DNA of 13,295 bases from Flavobacteriaceae bacterium UBA5950 (GCA_002430545.1 DJCM01000008.1:23839-37133); one strand, 5' to 3'. Counted from the stretch's first letter, positions 1-6,803 are shown. The notes: generated by a model from the sequence alone, not told the origin. Numbers and translations: made by a program.

Positions 1-1
1 C

Positions 2-595
2 AAACACTGTCAACTAAATTCTTTTTCAAAATTATGGGTGTGGCATATTACAGAGGGTGAGGAGGAGTTAATCAAACATGTATCACTTGGTTTAAATTGT
101 ACCAATCGCCTTGAAGCCATCACACATACAAATCATCGTAAAGGGTTTTTAGCAGTGCGATCTTTACTCAACTTTGCAAACATTTCACCCAACAACCTTC
201 ACTACACCAACAATGGCAAGCCATATCTATTAAACGGACCTCATATATCTTTTAGTCATACAAATGATTTTGCTGCTATTGCCGTTGGCAAATCGCCCAT
301 TGGAGTGGATGTTGAGCGTCATCGAATGAAAGTGAAGCGTGTCGCACAAAAATTTGTTAACCCCAAGGATCAAGCACCACTAGACACCATTGCTGCCTTA
401 ACAGACCTGTGGTGTGTCAAAGAGTCGATGTACAAAGCCATTTCAATTCCTGGCATTTGCTTGAGCAAGGATATATCTGTCGATTTGAGAATAACAGATC
501 AAGGTGTTGCGACATATAAAAATGATTCCTATGACATTTTTCGTTACGTTTGGAATGACCATAGTTGCGCAGTAACTGTAAAAAATCAAGTATGA
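2..595 (+). CDS. 4'-phosphopantetheinyl transferase superfamily protein (5' partial)
   Basis: Sfp/AcpS-type enzyme that would transfer the 4'-phosphopantetheine arm of CoA to a serine of a carrier protein in the cytoplasm. Seen: the GVDVE motif (Asp codon 308-310, Glu codon 314-316) and WCVKESMYKA (Trp at 410-412, Lys-Glu at 419-424), which carry the Mg2+-binding acidic residues and the conserved Lys of the family. The HISFSHT segment before them is also typical. The frame is open back to the window edge, with no stop. A GTG at 38 could start a 185-residue protein, but the preceding in-frame residues (SKLWVW) resemble the N-terminal strand of Bacteroidota homologues, so I infer the true start lies outside the window. 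The last 4 nt overlap the next gene (ATGA). The substrate carrier protein cannot be told from sequence. Confidence 0.88.
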   Translation, partial: KHCQLNSFSKLWVWHITEGEEELIKHVSLGLNCTNRLEAITHTNHRKGFLAVRSLLNFANISPNNLHYTNNGKPYLLNGPHISFSHTNDFAAIAVGKSPIGVDVERHRMKVKRVAQKFVNPKDQAPLDTIAALTDLWCVKESMYKAISIPGICLSKDISVDLRITDQGVATYKNDSYDIFRYVWNDHSCAVTVKNQV

Positions 596-852
596 ATATC
601 TCTGTAGAAATCACATTCACACCCCTTCATAATCAGTATCGTGAGCGCATCAAAAATTTTATTATTGACTTGCGGGCTGGTGGATTTACGATCTCAGAAA
701 CTCCTCTGAGCACCCAATTGTATGGTTCATATGATGCCCTGATGCCTTTTTTGACACAAACAATAAAAACTGCCCTTGGGGAAGAAGAAAAGGGAATCAT
801 GCACCTAAAAATATTCAATTCAGATCGCAGTGATTATGTCTCAGATATTTGA
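592..852 (+). CDS. Thiamine-binding (MTH1187/YkoF-like) protein
   Basis: Small cytoplasmic protein of 86 residues matching the Thiamine_BP/DUF77 family (MTH1187, TM0486, YkoF-like ferredoxin fold), some members of which bind thiamine or its pyrimidine part. Seen: an N-terminal strand MNISVEITFTPL, the region GFTISETPLSTQLYGSYDALMPFLTQTIKTAL, and a C-terminal strand MHLKIFNSDRSDY, the usual order and length of one family domain. The ATG at 592 is chosen because it overlaps the upstream stop in the ATGA arrangement; the in-frame TTG at 565 would reach further into the upstream gene. Its 3' end overlaps the PnuC-like gene by 17 nt. Next to a PnuC transporter and near a TPP riboswitch, a role in thiamine handling is the natural inference. 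No catalytic residues are evident. Confidence 0.8.
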   Translation: MNISVEITFTPLHNQYRERIKNFIIDLRAGGFTISETPLSTQLYGSYDALMPFLTQTIKTALGEEEKGIMHLKIFNSDRSDYVSDI

Positions 853-1474
853 TTTTCTTTTTGCGCAATACGCCTCTTATGAAACCTTAGATATTGTTTT
901 GGAAGCAACAGCTGTTGTGTTTGGCTTGCTCAGTGTTTGGCTTGCCAAAAAAAATCATATTGGGGTTTTCCCAACGGGTATGATTTCAACCTCAATCTAT
1001 GTTTATCTATTGCTCAAATGGGGGTTGGTTGGAGACATGCTCATCAATACCTACTATTTTATCATGTCGGTCTATGGTTGGTTTATTTGGACAAGAGTCA
1101 ATGACCAAAAGGAGGTGACTCCAATCGCAAGGATTCTTCGTAGTGAAAGAAACTACCTCGTCATGCTTTTCATAGGAAGTTTGGTTTTTGTTTATGGCGT
1201 TTATCAATGGTTTGGACTTTGGAATTCATCCACCGCAGTGATTGATACTTTTACCACTGCTATCTTTTTTTCAGGGATGTGGTTGATGGCGCGACGTAAA
1301 ATAGAAAATTGGATTTTTTGGATTGTTGGCGATATCATTTCTATACCTTTGTATCTGATCAAAGGCTTTAGCTTAACGAGCATACAATATCTGATTTTCA
1401 CTTTTATTGCCATCTATGGCTATTTGGAATGGAAAAAAATTTTAGACAAATACCCAGCAACTGTAAAAAGGTAG
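836..1474 (+). CDS. pnuC: PnuC-family vitamin transporter (thiamine PnuT or nicotinamide riboside)
   Basis: Inner-membrane facilitator of the PnuC family (NMN_transporter), which moves vitamin-type substrates with trapping by phosphorylation. The protein has 212 residues with about seven hydrophobic segments, including AVVFGLLSVWLAKK, GVFPTGMISTSIYVYLLLKW, YYFIMSVYGWFIWTR, FTTAIFFSGMWLMARRK and FWIVGDIISIPLYLIKGF. This is normal family length. The ATG at 836 is preferred over the GTG at 830. It overlaps the thiamine-binding gene by 17 nt, and the kinase gene starts 46 nt before its end. PnuC members carry nicotinamide riboside, thiamine (PnuT) or riboflavin. The thiamine-related neighbours suggest PnuT, but specificity cannot be read from the protein, and the NadR-like kinase could instead point to nicotinamide riboside. 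Confidence 0.87.
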   Translation: MSQIFDFLFAQYASYETLDIVLEATAVVFGLLSVWLAKKNHIGVFPTGMISTSIYVYLLLKWGLVGDMLINTYYFIMSVYGWFIWTRVNDQKEVTPIARILRSERNYLVMLFIGSLVFVYGVYQWFGLWNSSTAVIDTFTTAIFFSGMWLMARRKIENWIFWIVGDIISIPLYLIKGFSLTSIQYLIFTFIAIYGYLEWKKILDKYPATVKR

Positions 1475-1995
1475 TTTTGTTTGGTCCAGAATCGACTGGA
1501 AAGACAACACTGTCTAAACAGTTGGCAGCGCATTTCAAATCAGATTGGGTTCCTGAATATGCACGCGAATATCTTCAACAAAAGTGGGATCAGACGAAAG
1601 AAATTTGCACCAAAGAAGACTTACCGATCATTGCTGCTGGACAGATGGGACTTGAAAATCAAAAAGCGAGTACAACAGATACGATTTTGTTTTGTGACAC
1701 CGATTTGCTTGTCACCAAAATATATTCCGAGGTTTACTTCGATGGTTATTGCGACCCTGACTTGCATCATTTTGCAGTCAATAATACTTACGATTTGTAT
1801 CTTTTGTTGGATATTGACACCCCTTGGGTTGCCGATGATTTGCGCGACAAACCAAATGAAAGAGACATGATGTTAGCAGCATTTAAACAAGCACTTCATT
1901 CCTTTAAGCGAACATTTGAACTGATTCAAGGACAGGGAGAACATCGTTTGCAAGCTGCCATACACGCCATCCAATCACACTTTGCCTATGTTTGA
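1429..1995 (+). CDS. NadR-like P-loop nucleoside/vitamin kinase
   Basis: Stand-alone ATP-dependent kinase of 188 residues related to the C-terminal ribosylnicotinamide kinase domain of NadR. Seen: Walker A GPESTGKT at residues 19-26, the NadR-type EYAR at 43-46, an acidic CDTDLL around 89-94 that fits the substrate/metal-binding Asp pair, a DxD-type strand LLLDIDTPWVADDLRDKPNERD with the Arg-rich lid. The NMN adenylyltransferase and HTH domains of full NadR are absent. The start lies inside pnuC (46-nt overlap); about 13 residues precede the first strand, so the long overlap seems genuine. It would phosphorylate whatever PnuC brings in, trapping it in the cytoplasm. Candidates are nicotinamide riboside (family precedent) or thiamine (context). 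I cannot separate these from sequence. Confidence 0.83.
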   Translation: MEKNFRQIPSNCKKVVLFGPESTGKTTLSKQLAAHFKSDWVPEYAREYLQQKWDQTKEICTKEDLPIIAAGQMGLENQKASTTDTILFCDTDLLVTKIYSEVYFDGYCDPDLHHFAVNNTYDLYLLLDIDTPWVADDLRDKPNERDMMLAAFKQALHSFKRTFELIQGQGEHRLQAAIHAIQSHFAYV

Positions 1996-3490
1996 GTTTT
2001 CAAAAAGTCAGACCAACCAACTTGAAAAGCGCGGAATTTCTGTTGCCAATGCTAAGGCAATGATTGCGAATATCAGTCAGCAAAATACCTACTGCAACAT
2101 TCATCGACCAGCAACATTGGACGATGGAATTATCGAGTTTAGCACCACAGACTTACAGTACTACGCAAAACTTTACAGCGATACGGCAAGCAATTTTCAA
2201 GTCGCCCGATTTATCCCAGCTTCAGGAATGGCCACTCGAATGTTTAGTTTTTTATCCCCACTTGTGCTTGAGGATAGACAAGCTTTTGTCAAAGCACTTG
2301 AAGCTCATCAAGACAGCCCTAAAGTCAAACAGTTTTTGGAAGGGTATCGTTATTTTCCTTTTTATGAATCGATGAAAGAGCAAATAGAAAGAGAGTACAA
2401 AACCACCAGCGACAGCATCGATTTTTTACAAGCATTTATACAAGCTGTTGTCAAGCAATATGCCAATCAGCCAAAGGCATTTGTACCTTTCCACAAGTAT
2501 GGGGAACACTCGAGAACTGCCATCGAAGAGCAGTTGATGTATGCTGTCCAATTTGCCCTAGTCAATAATCGTATTGTGCATCATTTTACGATCTCTCCTG
2601 GTTTGGAGGAAGCTTTTGACCAGCATGTCAAAGAAGCTTGTTTAGCGCTCGAACGTACCCATGCTTGTACAACCGATATTGACTACTCGGTGCAAGAGGC
2701 TTCCACAGATTCCCTTGTGATTGATGCTGATGGACAATTGGTTACAGATGACCAAGGACAATTGGTTTTTCGTGCGGGGGGGCATGGTGCTTTGCTTCAA
2801 AACTTGAACAATATCAATGCAGATCTTGTGTTTATAAACAACATTGACAATGTTTCACCACAAGCACAGCACGAGGAATCTGGTATGTATAAGCGTGTTT
2901 TGGGAGGTTGTCTATTACACATACAACAAGAGGTTTTTCGATTGCTCCGAACGATTGATGAAGAAGGTGTTTTGGAAGAGGCGATTCATTTTTTGGATCA
3001 ACAGTTTCATGTGCATATACAAGAAGATGACATAGCATTGAGAAAGCAAAAGGTTATTGATCGACTCAATCGTCCGATTCGTATTTGTGGAATGGTGCCA
3101 AACACTGGCGATCCTGGAGGAGGCCCTTTTTGGGTAGAAGATGAAATGGGTGTACGCTTACAGATAGTAGAGCGAGCACAAATAGATTTGCGCCAACCAT
3201 CACAAGCTGCACATTTTCAACAAGGAACACACTTCAATCCTGTCGAGCTGGTCTGTAGTTTGGTCGATTTTGAAGAGAATCCATTTGACTTGCGCGCGTT
3301 TGTCGATCCATCAACCTATTTTATTGTTTCGAAGACCCTGAACGGAAAACCGATAAAATCAATGGAACACCCAGGACTATGGAATGGGTCTATGGCTTTT
3401 TGGAACACCTTATTTGTTTCGATACCATCAAGTATGTTTACCCCTGTGAAAGAAGTCATTGATTTGTTGCGTACCACACATCAAAATTAA
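1988..3490 (+). CDS. DUF4301 family protein, nucleotidyltransferase-like
   Basis: Cytoplasmic protein of 500 residues that I recognise as the DUF4301 family, common in Bacteroidota and of unknown function. Seen: FIPASGMATRM at residues 75-85, resembling the GxGTRM nucleotide-binding loop of GT-A-fold nucleotidyltransferases; PKAFVPFHKYGEHSRTA, resembling the following PK..VP segment; GGHGALL at 264-270; and NIDNV at 285-289, similar to the GGHG and N(I)DN metal-binding elements of UDP-sugar pyrophosphorylases. The C-terminal part has THFNPVELVCSL and a Trp-rich segment near HPGLWNGSMAFWN. The ATG at 1988 is chosen over the TTG at 1982; it overlaps the kinase stop by 8 nt. No signal peptide or membrane segment. 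A nucleotidyl-transfer role is my inference from these motifs; the substrate is unknown. Confidence 0.8.
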   Translation: MFEFSKSQTNQLEKRGISVANAKAMIANISQQNTYCNIHRPATLDDGIIEFSTTDLQYYAKLYSDTASNFQVARFIPASGMATRMFSFLSPLVLEDRQAFVKALEAHQDSPKVKQFLEGYRYFPFYESMKEQIEREYKTTSDSIDFLQAFIQAVVKQYANQPKAFVPFHKYGEHSRTAIEEQLMYAVQFALVNNRIVHHFTISPGLEEAFDQHVKEACLALERTHACTTDIDYSVQEASTDSLVIDADGQLVTDDQGQLVFRAGGHGALLQNLNNINADLVFINNIDNVSPQAQHEESGMYKRVLGGCLLHIQQEVFRLLRTIDEEGVLEEAIHFLDQQFHVHIQEDDIALRKQKVIDRLNRPIRICGMVPNTGDPGGGPFWVEDEMGVRLQIVERAQIDLRQPSQAAHFQQGTHFNPVELVCSLVDFEENPFDLRAFVDPSTYFIVSKTLNGKPIKSMEHPGLWNGSMAFWNTLFVSIPSSMFTPVKEVIDLLRTTHQN

Positions 3491-3496
3491 TTCTAT

Positions 3497-3504
3497 TATC
3501 TTTG
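3497..3504 (+). promoter_or_regulatory. Bacteroidota-type -7 promoter box before the TPP riboswitch
   Basis: TATCTTTG is a perfect TANNTTTG match, the -7 element of Bacteroidota sigma factor promoters. It sits 7 nt after the DUF4301 stop and about 10 nt before the riboswitch aptamer, which is the right distance for a transcript starting just at the aptamer. A -33 TTG at the usual 17-23 nt spacing is not present; the nearest TTG is 27 nt away. It suggests that the receptor has its own riboswitch-controlled transcript. Confidence 0.5.
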
Positions 3505-3512
3505 CCCCATCT

Positions 3513-3582
3513 CAAAGGGGTGTCCACAAGGGCTGAGATCATACCCATTGAACCTGGGCAGGTAATGCTGCCAAGGGAAATT
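3513..3582 (+). promoter_or_regulatory. TPP riboswitch (THI element)
   Basis: Aptamer binding thiamine pyrophosphate in the leader of the TonB-dependent receptor. Seen in order: GGGGTGTCC (3517-3525), a short P3 closed as CC-acaa-GG, the invariant GGCTGAGAT (3531-3539), ATACCC (3541-3546) pairing with GGGGT as P2, TGAACCTG (3549-3556), the P5 stem GGCAG (3557-3561)/CTGCC (3568-3572) enclosing GTAATG, and AAGGGAAA (3573-3580), whose AGG pairs with CCT to close P4. These are the hallmark conserved stretches of the THI box. P3 is short, as in compact bacterial versions. P1 is weak (about AAA with TTT). The receptor ATG is about 50 nt downstream, so control should be on that gene, presumably off when TPP is abundant. 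Confidence 0.95.
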
Positions 3583-3607
3583 TTTTAACCATCAGAATAA
3601 TTCCCCC

Positions 3608-3638
3608 TTTTATTCGTATAAAACGATTACGAATGAAA
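3608..3638 (+). promoter_or_regulatory. Hairpin sequestering the receptor start codon (candidate expression platform)
   Basis: The 11-nt arm at 3608-3618 pairs with 3628-3638 (10 Watson-Crick pairs and one G-U) around a 9-nt loop. The 3' arm contains the whole ATG (3633-3635), so the folded hairpin would hide the start codon. Just upstream, CCCCTTT (3604-3610) is a perfect complement of AAAGGGG (3514-3520) in the aptamer, and AATTCCC (3599-3605) matches GGGAAATT (3575-3582) with one bulged A. Either pairing would compete with the aptamer fold, and the first also with the hairpin base. Switching by translation initiation is inferred. Confidence 0.6.
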
Positions 3639-5822
3639 TATGTACTATTGATACTGTTCTCTTGTGTGTTTTTTGGACATGCCCAACAACAACGAGATAG
3701 TTTACAATCAACAATTGATTTAAAAGAAGTCACAGTCTCTTCTTTGAAAGCGACCAGTGAAACACCAATGGCTTTTAGCAATCTTACAAAAGAAGAATTG
3801 AGTGAGCGAAATTTAGGTGTTGATATGCCAATTCTTCTTCAATTTCTTCCTGGCACAGTCTCCACTAGTGATGCTGGTGCAGGCATTGGCTACACAGGTA
3901 TTCGGGTACGTGGTAGTGATGCCACTCGCATCAATGTCAGCATTAATGGAATCCCTTATAATGACGCCGAATCGCAAGGCACATTTTGGGTGAATCTTCC
4001 TGATTTTGGCTCTTCAGTAGGCTCATTACAATTGCAAAGAGGTGTTGGAACTTCGATGAATGGGGCAGGGGCTTTTGGTGCAAGTATCAACTTGACAACA
4101 GATCGTATATCAGAGTCGTCTTATGTGCAGTTGGCCAATGGTTTTGGGAGCTTTAACACACGCAAGCATTCTGTCATGTTTTCCACTGGCCTTATATTAA
4201 AGCAGTTTGAATTGTCTGGACGTTTATCCAAAATGGATTCCGATGGTTATATTGATCGTGCAAGCGCAGATTTAAAATCTTATTTTTTACAAGGGATTTT
4301 TAGGCATCAAAACACCCAAATCAAAGCACTTGCTTTTGGAGGGTTTGAGCGCACCTATCAATCTTGGTTTGGTATTGATGGAGAGACTTTGCAAAACAAT
4401 CGAACCTATAACCCCGCTGGCGAAAACTATAACAGCGATGGAAAGCTAATTGGGTTTTATGATGATCAAGTAGATAATTATAATCAAGATCATTATCAGC
4501 TCCATTGGGAGCAGGGGATCAATGCCTATTGGTCGTTTGCATTAGGGCTAAACTACACCTACGGAAGAGGATATTATCAAGAACTCAATGATCTTTGGTA
4601 TGATCAAAATATCAGTTTTTCTGGGAATAGTTCGAGTGCTTATTTGCAATTGCCCAACAGTGATGCATTAGATACAGAAAACATCACTCAAAAATGGTTA
4701 GACAATGATTTTTATGTTGCCAATTTGATGGCAGCATTTGAAAAAGGTAAGCAGAAGCTCAACCTAGGATTTTCATACAGTAATTATATTGGCGATCACT
4801 TTGGCACTTTGATTTGGGCGCAAAACGCTGGGGGGGCATCACCAAACCATCGGTTTTATGAAAATAAAGGAGAAAAAAAGGATACAAACTTGTTTGCCAA
4901 ACTCACACATGCCATTGGCAATCAATGGACAGTTTATACTGATGTTCAATATCGTTGGGTTGATTATGTTGCCAAAGGTATGCAAGCAGGTCAGGTACCG
5001 ATTGATGTGGATCGAAACTATGGCTTTTTTAATCCAAAAGCAGGGGTTACTTATCAAATGGCTCCCAACCAACAGCTCTATTTTTCTGTGGCTCGCGCAC
5101 ACAAAGAACCCAATCGAACAGATTTCGAAAATGGAAACCCTTTGCCAGAGGAGTTAACAGATTTTGAATTGGGATGGCGCTATAACAAGTCATCAATACA
5201 GTTTGTTGCCAATGCCTACTTTATGGACTACACAAATCAGCTTGTTCTAACAGGGGCAATCGACGAGGTGGGCGCACCAATCCGAACCAATAGTGGAAGC
5301 AGTTATCGTTTGGGAGTAGAGTTGGATCTCAAATGGGCAATCTCTGATCAGTGGCAATGGCAATCCAATTTATCGCTGAGTGAAAATAAGAATCGTGATT
5401 TCTTTTTTGAGCGTGATGCAAAGTTGCAATCTTTGGGAAATACCAACCTCTCTTTTTCGCCAAATGTAGTTGGTGCCAGTCAGTTGCACTACAATCCAAC
5501 AAAGAGGCTATCTATTGGCTTATTCAGCAAATATGTTGGGGAGCAGTTTCTTGGCAACATCGACTCTCCCTTATCGAAGCTAGAGGCATACAGCACACAA
5601 GACATCAATATTCAATACAAGATGACTCCCAATTGGTGTGAGTCTTTGCACTTACAACTGTTGCTCAATAATATTTTGGATAAAAAATATGTATCCAATG
5701 GGTATTTCTATACCTATGATGATGATTGGAGCAACCCTGGTTCAATTACGACTATAGAGGGGGTAGGGTATTATCCTCAGGCAGGATTTCATTTTTTGAC
5801 TGGAATGACAATCAGCTTTTAA
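3633..5822 (+). CDS. TonB-dependent outer-membrane receptor, TPP-riboswitch controlled
   Basis: Outer-membrane active transporter of 729 residues, energised by TonB/ExbBD. Seen: signal peptide MKYVLLILFSCVFFGHA; a TonB-box-like segment LKEVTVSS near residues 31-38; a plug domain to roughly residue 155 with GYTGIRVRGSDATRINVSINGIP and LQLQRGVGTSMNGAGAFGASINL; then a long beta-barrel rich in aromatic/Gly strands, ending with the C-terminal Phe typical of outer-membrane proteins. It lacks the N-terminal CarboxypepD_reg domain common in Bacteroidota receptors, and no SusD partner follows. The TPP riboswitch in its leader makes thiamine, a thiamine phosphate or a precursor the likely substrate. 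The PnuC-like carrier and kinase genes upstream would complete the route. Its stop overlaps the stop of the convergent lipoprotein gene by 4 nt. Confidence 0.93.
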   Translation: MKYVLLILFSCVFFGHAQQQRDSLQSTIDLKEVTVSSLKATSETPMAFSNLTKEELSERNLGVDMPILLQFLPGTVSTSDAGAGIGYTGIRVRGSDATRINVSINGIPYNDAESQGTFWVNLPDFGSSVGSLQLQRGVGTSMNGAGAFGASINLTTDRISESSYVQLANGFGSFNTRKHSVMFSTGLILKQFELSGRLSKMDSDGYIDRASADLKSYFLQGIFRHQNTQIKALAFGGFERTYQSWFGIDGETLQNNRTYNPAGENYNSDGKLIGFYDDQVDNYNQDHYQLHWEQGINAYWSFALGLNYTYGRGYYQELNDLWYDQNISFSGNSSSAYLQLPNSDALDTENITQKWLDNDFYVANLMAAFEKGKQKLNLGFSYSNYIGDHFGTLIWAQNAGGASPNHRFYENKGEKKDTNLFAKLTHAIGNQWTVYTDVQYRWVDYVAKGMQAGQVPIDVDRNYGFFNPKAGVTYQMAPNQQLYFSVARAHKEPNRTDFENGNPLPEELTDFELGWRYNKSSIQFVANAYFMDYTNQLVLTGAIDEVGAPIRTNSGSSYRLGVELDLKWAISDQWQWQSNLSLSENKNRDFFFERDAKLQSLGNTNLSFSPNVVGASQLHYNPTKRLSIGLFSKYVGEQFLGNIDSPLSKLEAYSTQDINIQYKMTPNWCESLHLQLLLNNILDKKYVSNGYFYTYDDDWSNPGSITTIEGVGYYPQAGFHFLTGMTISF

Positions 5823-6238
5823 TTATAGATAAGCACCAAATTGCCAGAACGACGAATGCCATAGTTGATCAAACCATATTCAACGCCATCAGTTAGTGGT
5901 TGGCCTGTGACAAGGCTGTAGGTTGAATCGTCGCAGCTGCATTCAACAATGATGTCGTTGATTGTGGTTTTCGAACAATCGCTAGGTATTTGGTTGGGAC
6001 AACTTGCTTCCCATGCTAAAATTTGAGAACCATTGAGGTTGTAGAGGTGTACTCCTTTCACTCCCAACTGACTTATAGTGATAGATCCACCAGCAAATCG
6101 AAGACCATCATAGAGAGGTAAATCGAGGCTGAGCTCAAATTCAAAAGGTGGTAAATTATTGAGGTAAGGGTTTTGCTGTATCGGATCACTTTTACATCCC
6201 AATACACACAAGAAAACAACACATGCTAACCACTTCAT
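5819..6238 (-). CDS. Lipoprotein with degenerate Rieske-like fold
   Basis: Predicted lipoprotein of 139 residues. Seen: a signal peptide ending VLGC with the lipidated Cys at residue 15, followed by KSDP. The C-terminal half resembles the Rieske fold: AWEASCPNQ around residue 80 and CSCDDSTYSLVTGQPL at 100-115 align by eye with the two cluster-binding loops (CxH and CxxH...TG). The histidine ligands are replaced (N82, D103) and extra cysteines are present (C80, C88, C100, C102), so an intact 2Fe-2S Rieske cluster is unlikely; disulfides or another use are possible. I recognise the general type from Bacteroidota genomes but know no function. It is divergent from greA and overlaps the receptor stop. 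It should sit in an outer or inner membrane leaflet facing the periplasm or surface. Confidence 0.75.
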   Translation of the reverse strand: MKWLACVVFLCVLGCKSDPIQQNPYLNNLPPFEFELSLDLPLYDGLRFAGGSITISQLGVKGVHLYNLNGSQILAWEASCPNQIPSDCSKTTINDIIVECSCDDSTYSLVTGQPLTDGVEYGLINYGIRRSGNLVLIYN

Positions 6239-6275
6239 TTTTGCTACAAATTACGCCAAAAAAATAGATTTTTTG

Positions 6276-6283
6276 TATATTTG
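6276..6283 (+). promoter_or_regulatory. Putative greA -7 promoter box
   Basis: TATATTTG matches TANNTTTG exactly and lies 46 nt before the greA ATG, in the divergent gap between the lipoprotein gene and greA. A well-spaced -33 TTG is not seen. Transcription would start near 6290, right at a hairpin described separately. Confidence 0.5.
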
Positions 6284-6289
6284 CATTAT

Positions 6290-6311
6290 ATCCCAGCCTT
6301 TGGGATTTTTT
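6290..6311 (+). terminator. Terminator-like hairpin in the greA leader
   Basis: ATCCCA (6290-6295) and TGGGAT (6301-6306) form a perfect 6-bp stem around a 5-nt loop, and the last stem T plus five more give a T6 run (6306-6311). It is oriented to act on the + strand, between the putative greA promoter and the greA start. It could attenuate greA, end read-through from the receptor side, or just protect the RNA 5' end. The stem is short, so efficiency is uncertain. Confidence 0.45.
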
Positions 6312-6329
6312 CATTCTAAAATCAAAACT

Positions 6330-6803
6330 ATGAGTGCGGTTTCTTACTATACGCCCGAGGGGCTAAAAAAACTTCGTGATGAACTCAACCATTTGAAAGA
6401 TGTTGAGCGACCAAAAGCATCACAGGCAATTGCAGAGGCTCGCGACAAGGGTGACTTGAGCGAGAATGCTGAGTATGATGCAGCCAAAGAAGCGCAAGGG
6501 CTTCTTGAGTTAAAAATTTCAAAGCTAGAAGCAACGCTAGCCAGCGCAAGAGTGATTGACGAATCTCAACTCGATGACTCCAAGGTTCATGTACTCTCAA
6601 CTGTAAACATCCGGAATGTAGCCAACAATATGGAAATGACCTATACTTTGGTTGCTGAGAGTGAAGCAGATATTAAGACTGGGAAAATTTCAGTGAGCTC
6701 TCCCATTGGCAAGGGTCTTTTGGGAACCAGTGTTGGTGATATTGCTGAAGTCATTGTACCAAATGGGGTGTTGAAGTTTGAAATTTTATCAATCAACAGA
6801 TAA
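6330..6803 (+). CDS. greA: Transcription elongation factor GreA
   Basis: Binds RNA polymerase through the secondary channel and stimulates cleavage of backtracked transcripts. The protein has 157 residues, the standard length. Seen: an N-terminal coiled coil starting YYTPEGLKKLRDELNHLK, with the acidic tip motif ARDKGDLSENAEYDAAKEAQ that delivers the catalytic metal, then the C-terminal FKBP-like domain with VNIRN, ISVSSPIGKGLLG and GVLKFEILSI. The ATG at 6330 is chosen; an in-frame TTG at 6273 would add 19 residues not found in the family and would overlap the promoter box. The HIT gene follows after 2 nt, so the two are probably co-transcribed. Confidence 0.97.
   Translation: MSAVSYYTPEGLKKLRDELNHLKDVERPKASQAIAEARDKGDLSENAEYDAAKEAQGLLELKISKLEATLASARVIDESQLDDSKVHVLSTVNIRNVANNMEMTYTLVAESEADIKTGKISVSSPIGKGLLGTSVGDIAEVIVPNGVLKFEILSINR

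Noticed and set aside
1481..1870. Alternative frame inside the kinase gene
   Set aside because: It lies within a gene with a clear Walker A motif in another frame and shows no recognisable domain.
3463..3504. TTG elements about 27-32 nt upstream of three TANNTTTG boxes as a new long-spacer promoter class
   Set aside because: The known spacing is 17-23 nt, TTG is frequent in this AT-rich DNA, and the leuS box has a TTG at 24 nt. Three cases are too few.
3505..3520. CCCC...GGGG inverted repeat just before the riboswitch as a terminator of the DUF4301 gene
   Set aside because: There is no T run after it; the GGGG is the conserved P2 strand of the TPP aptamer, so the pairing is probably incidental or part of the switch.
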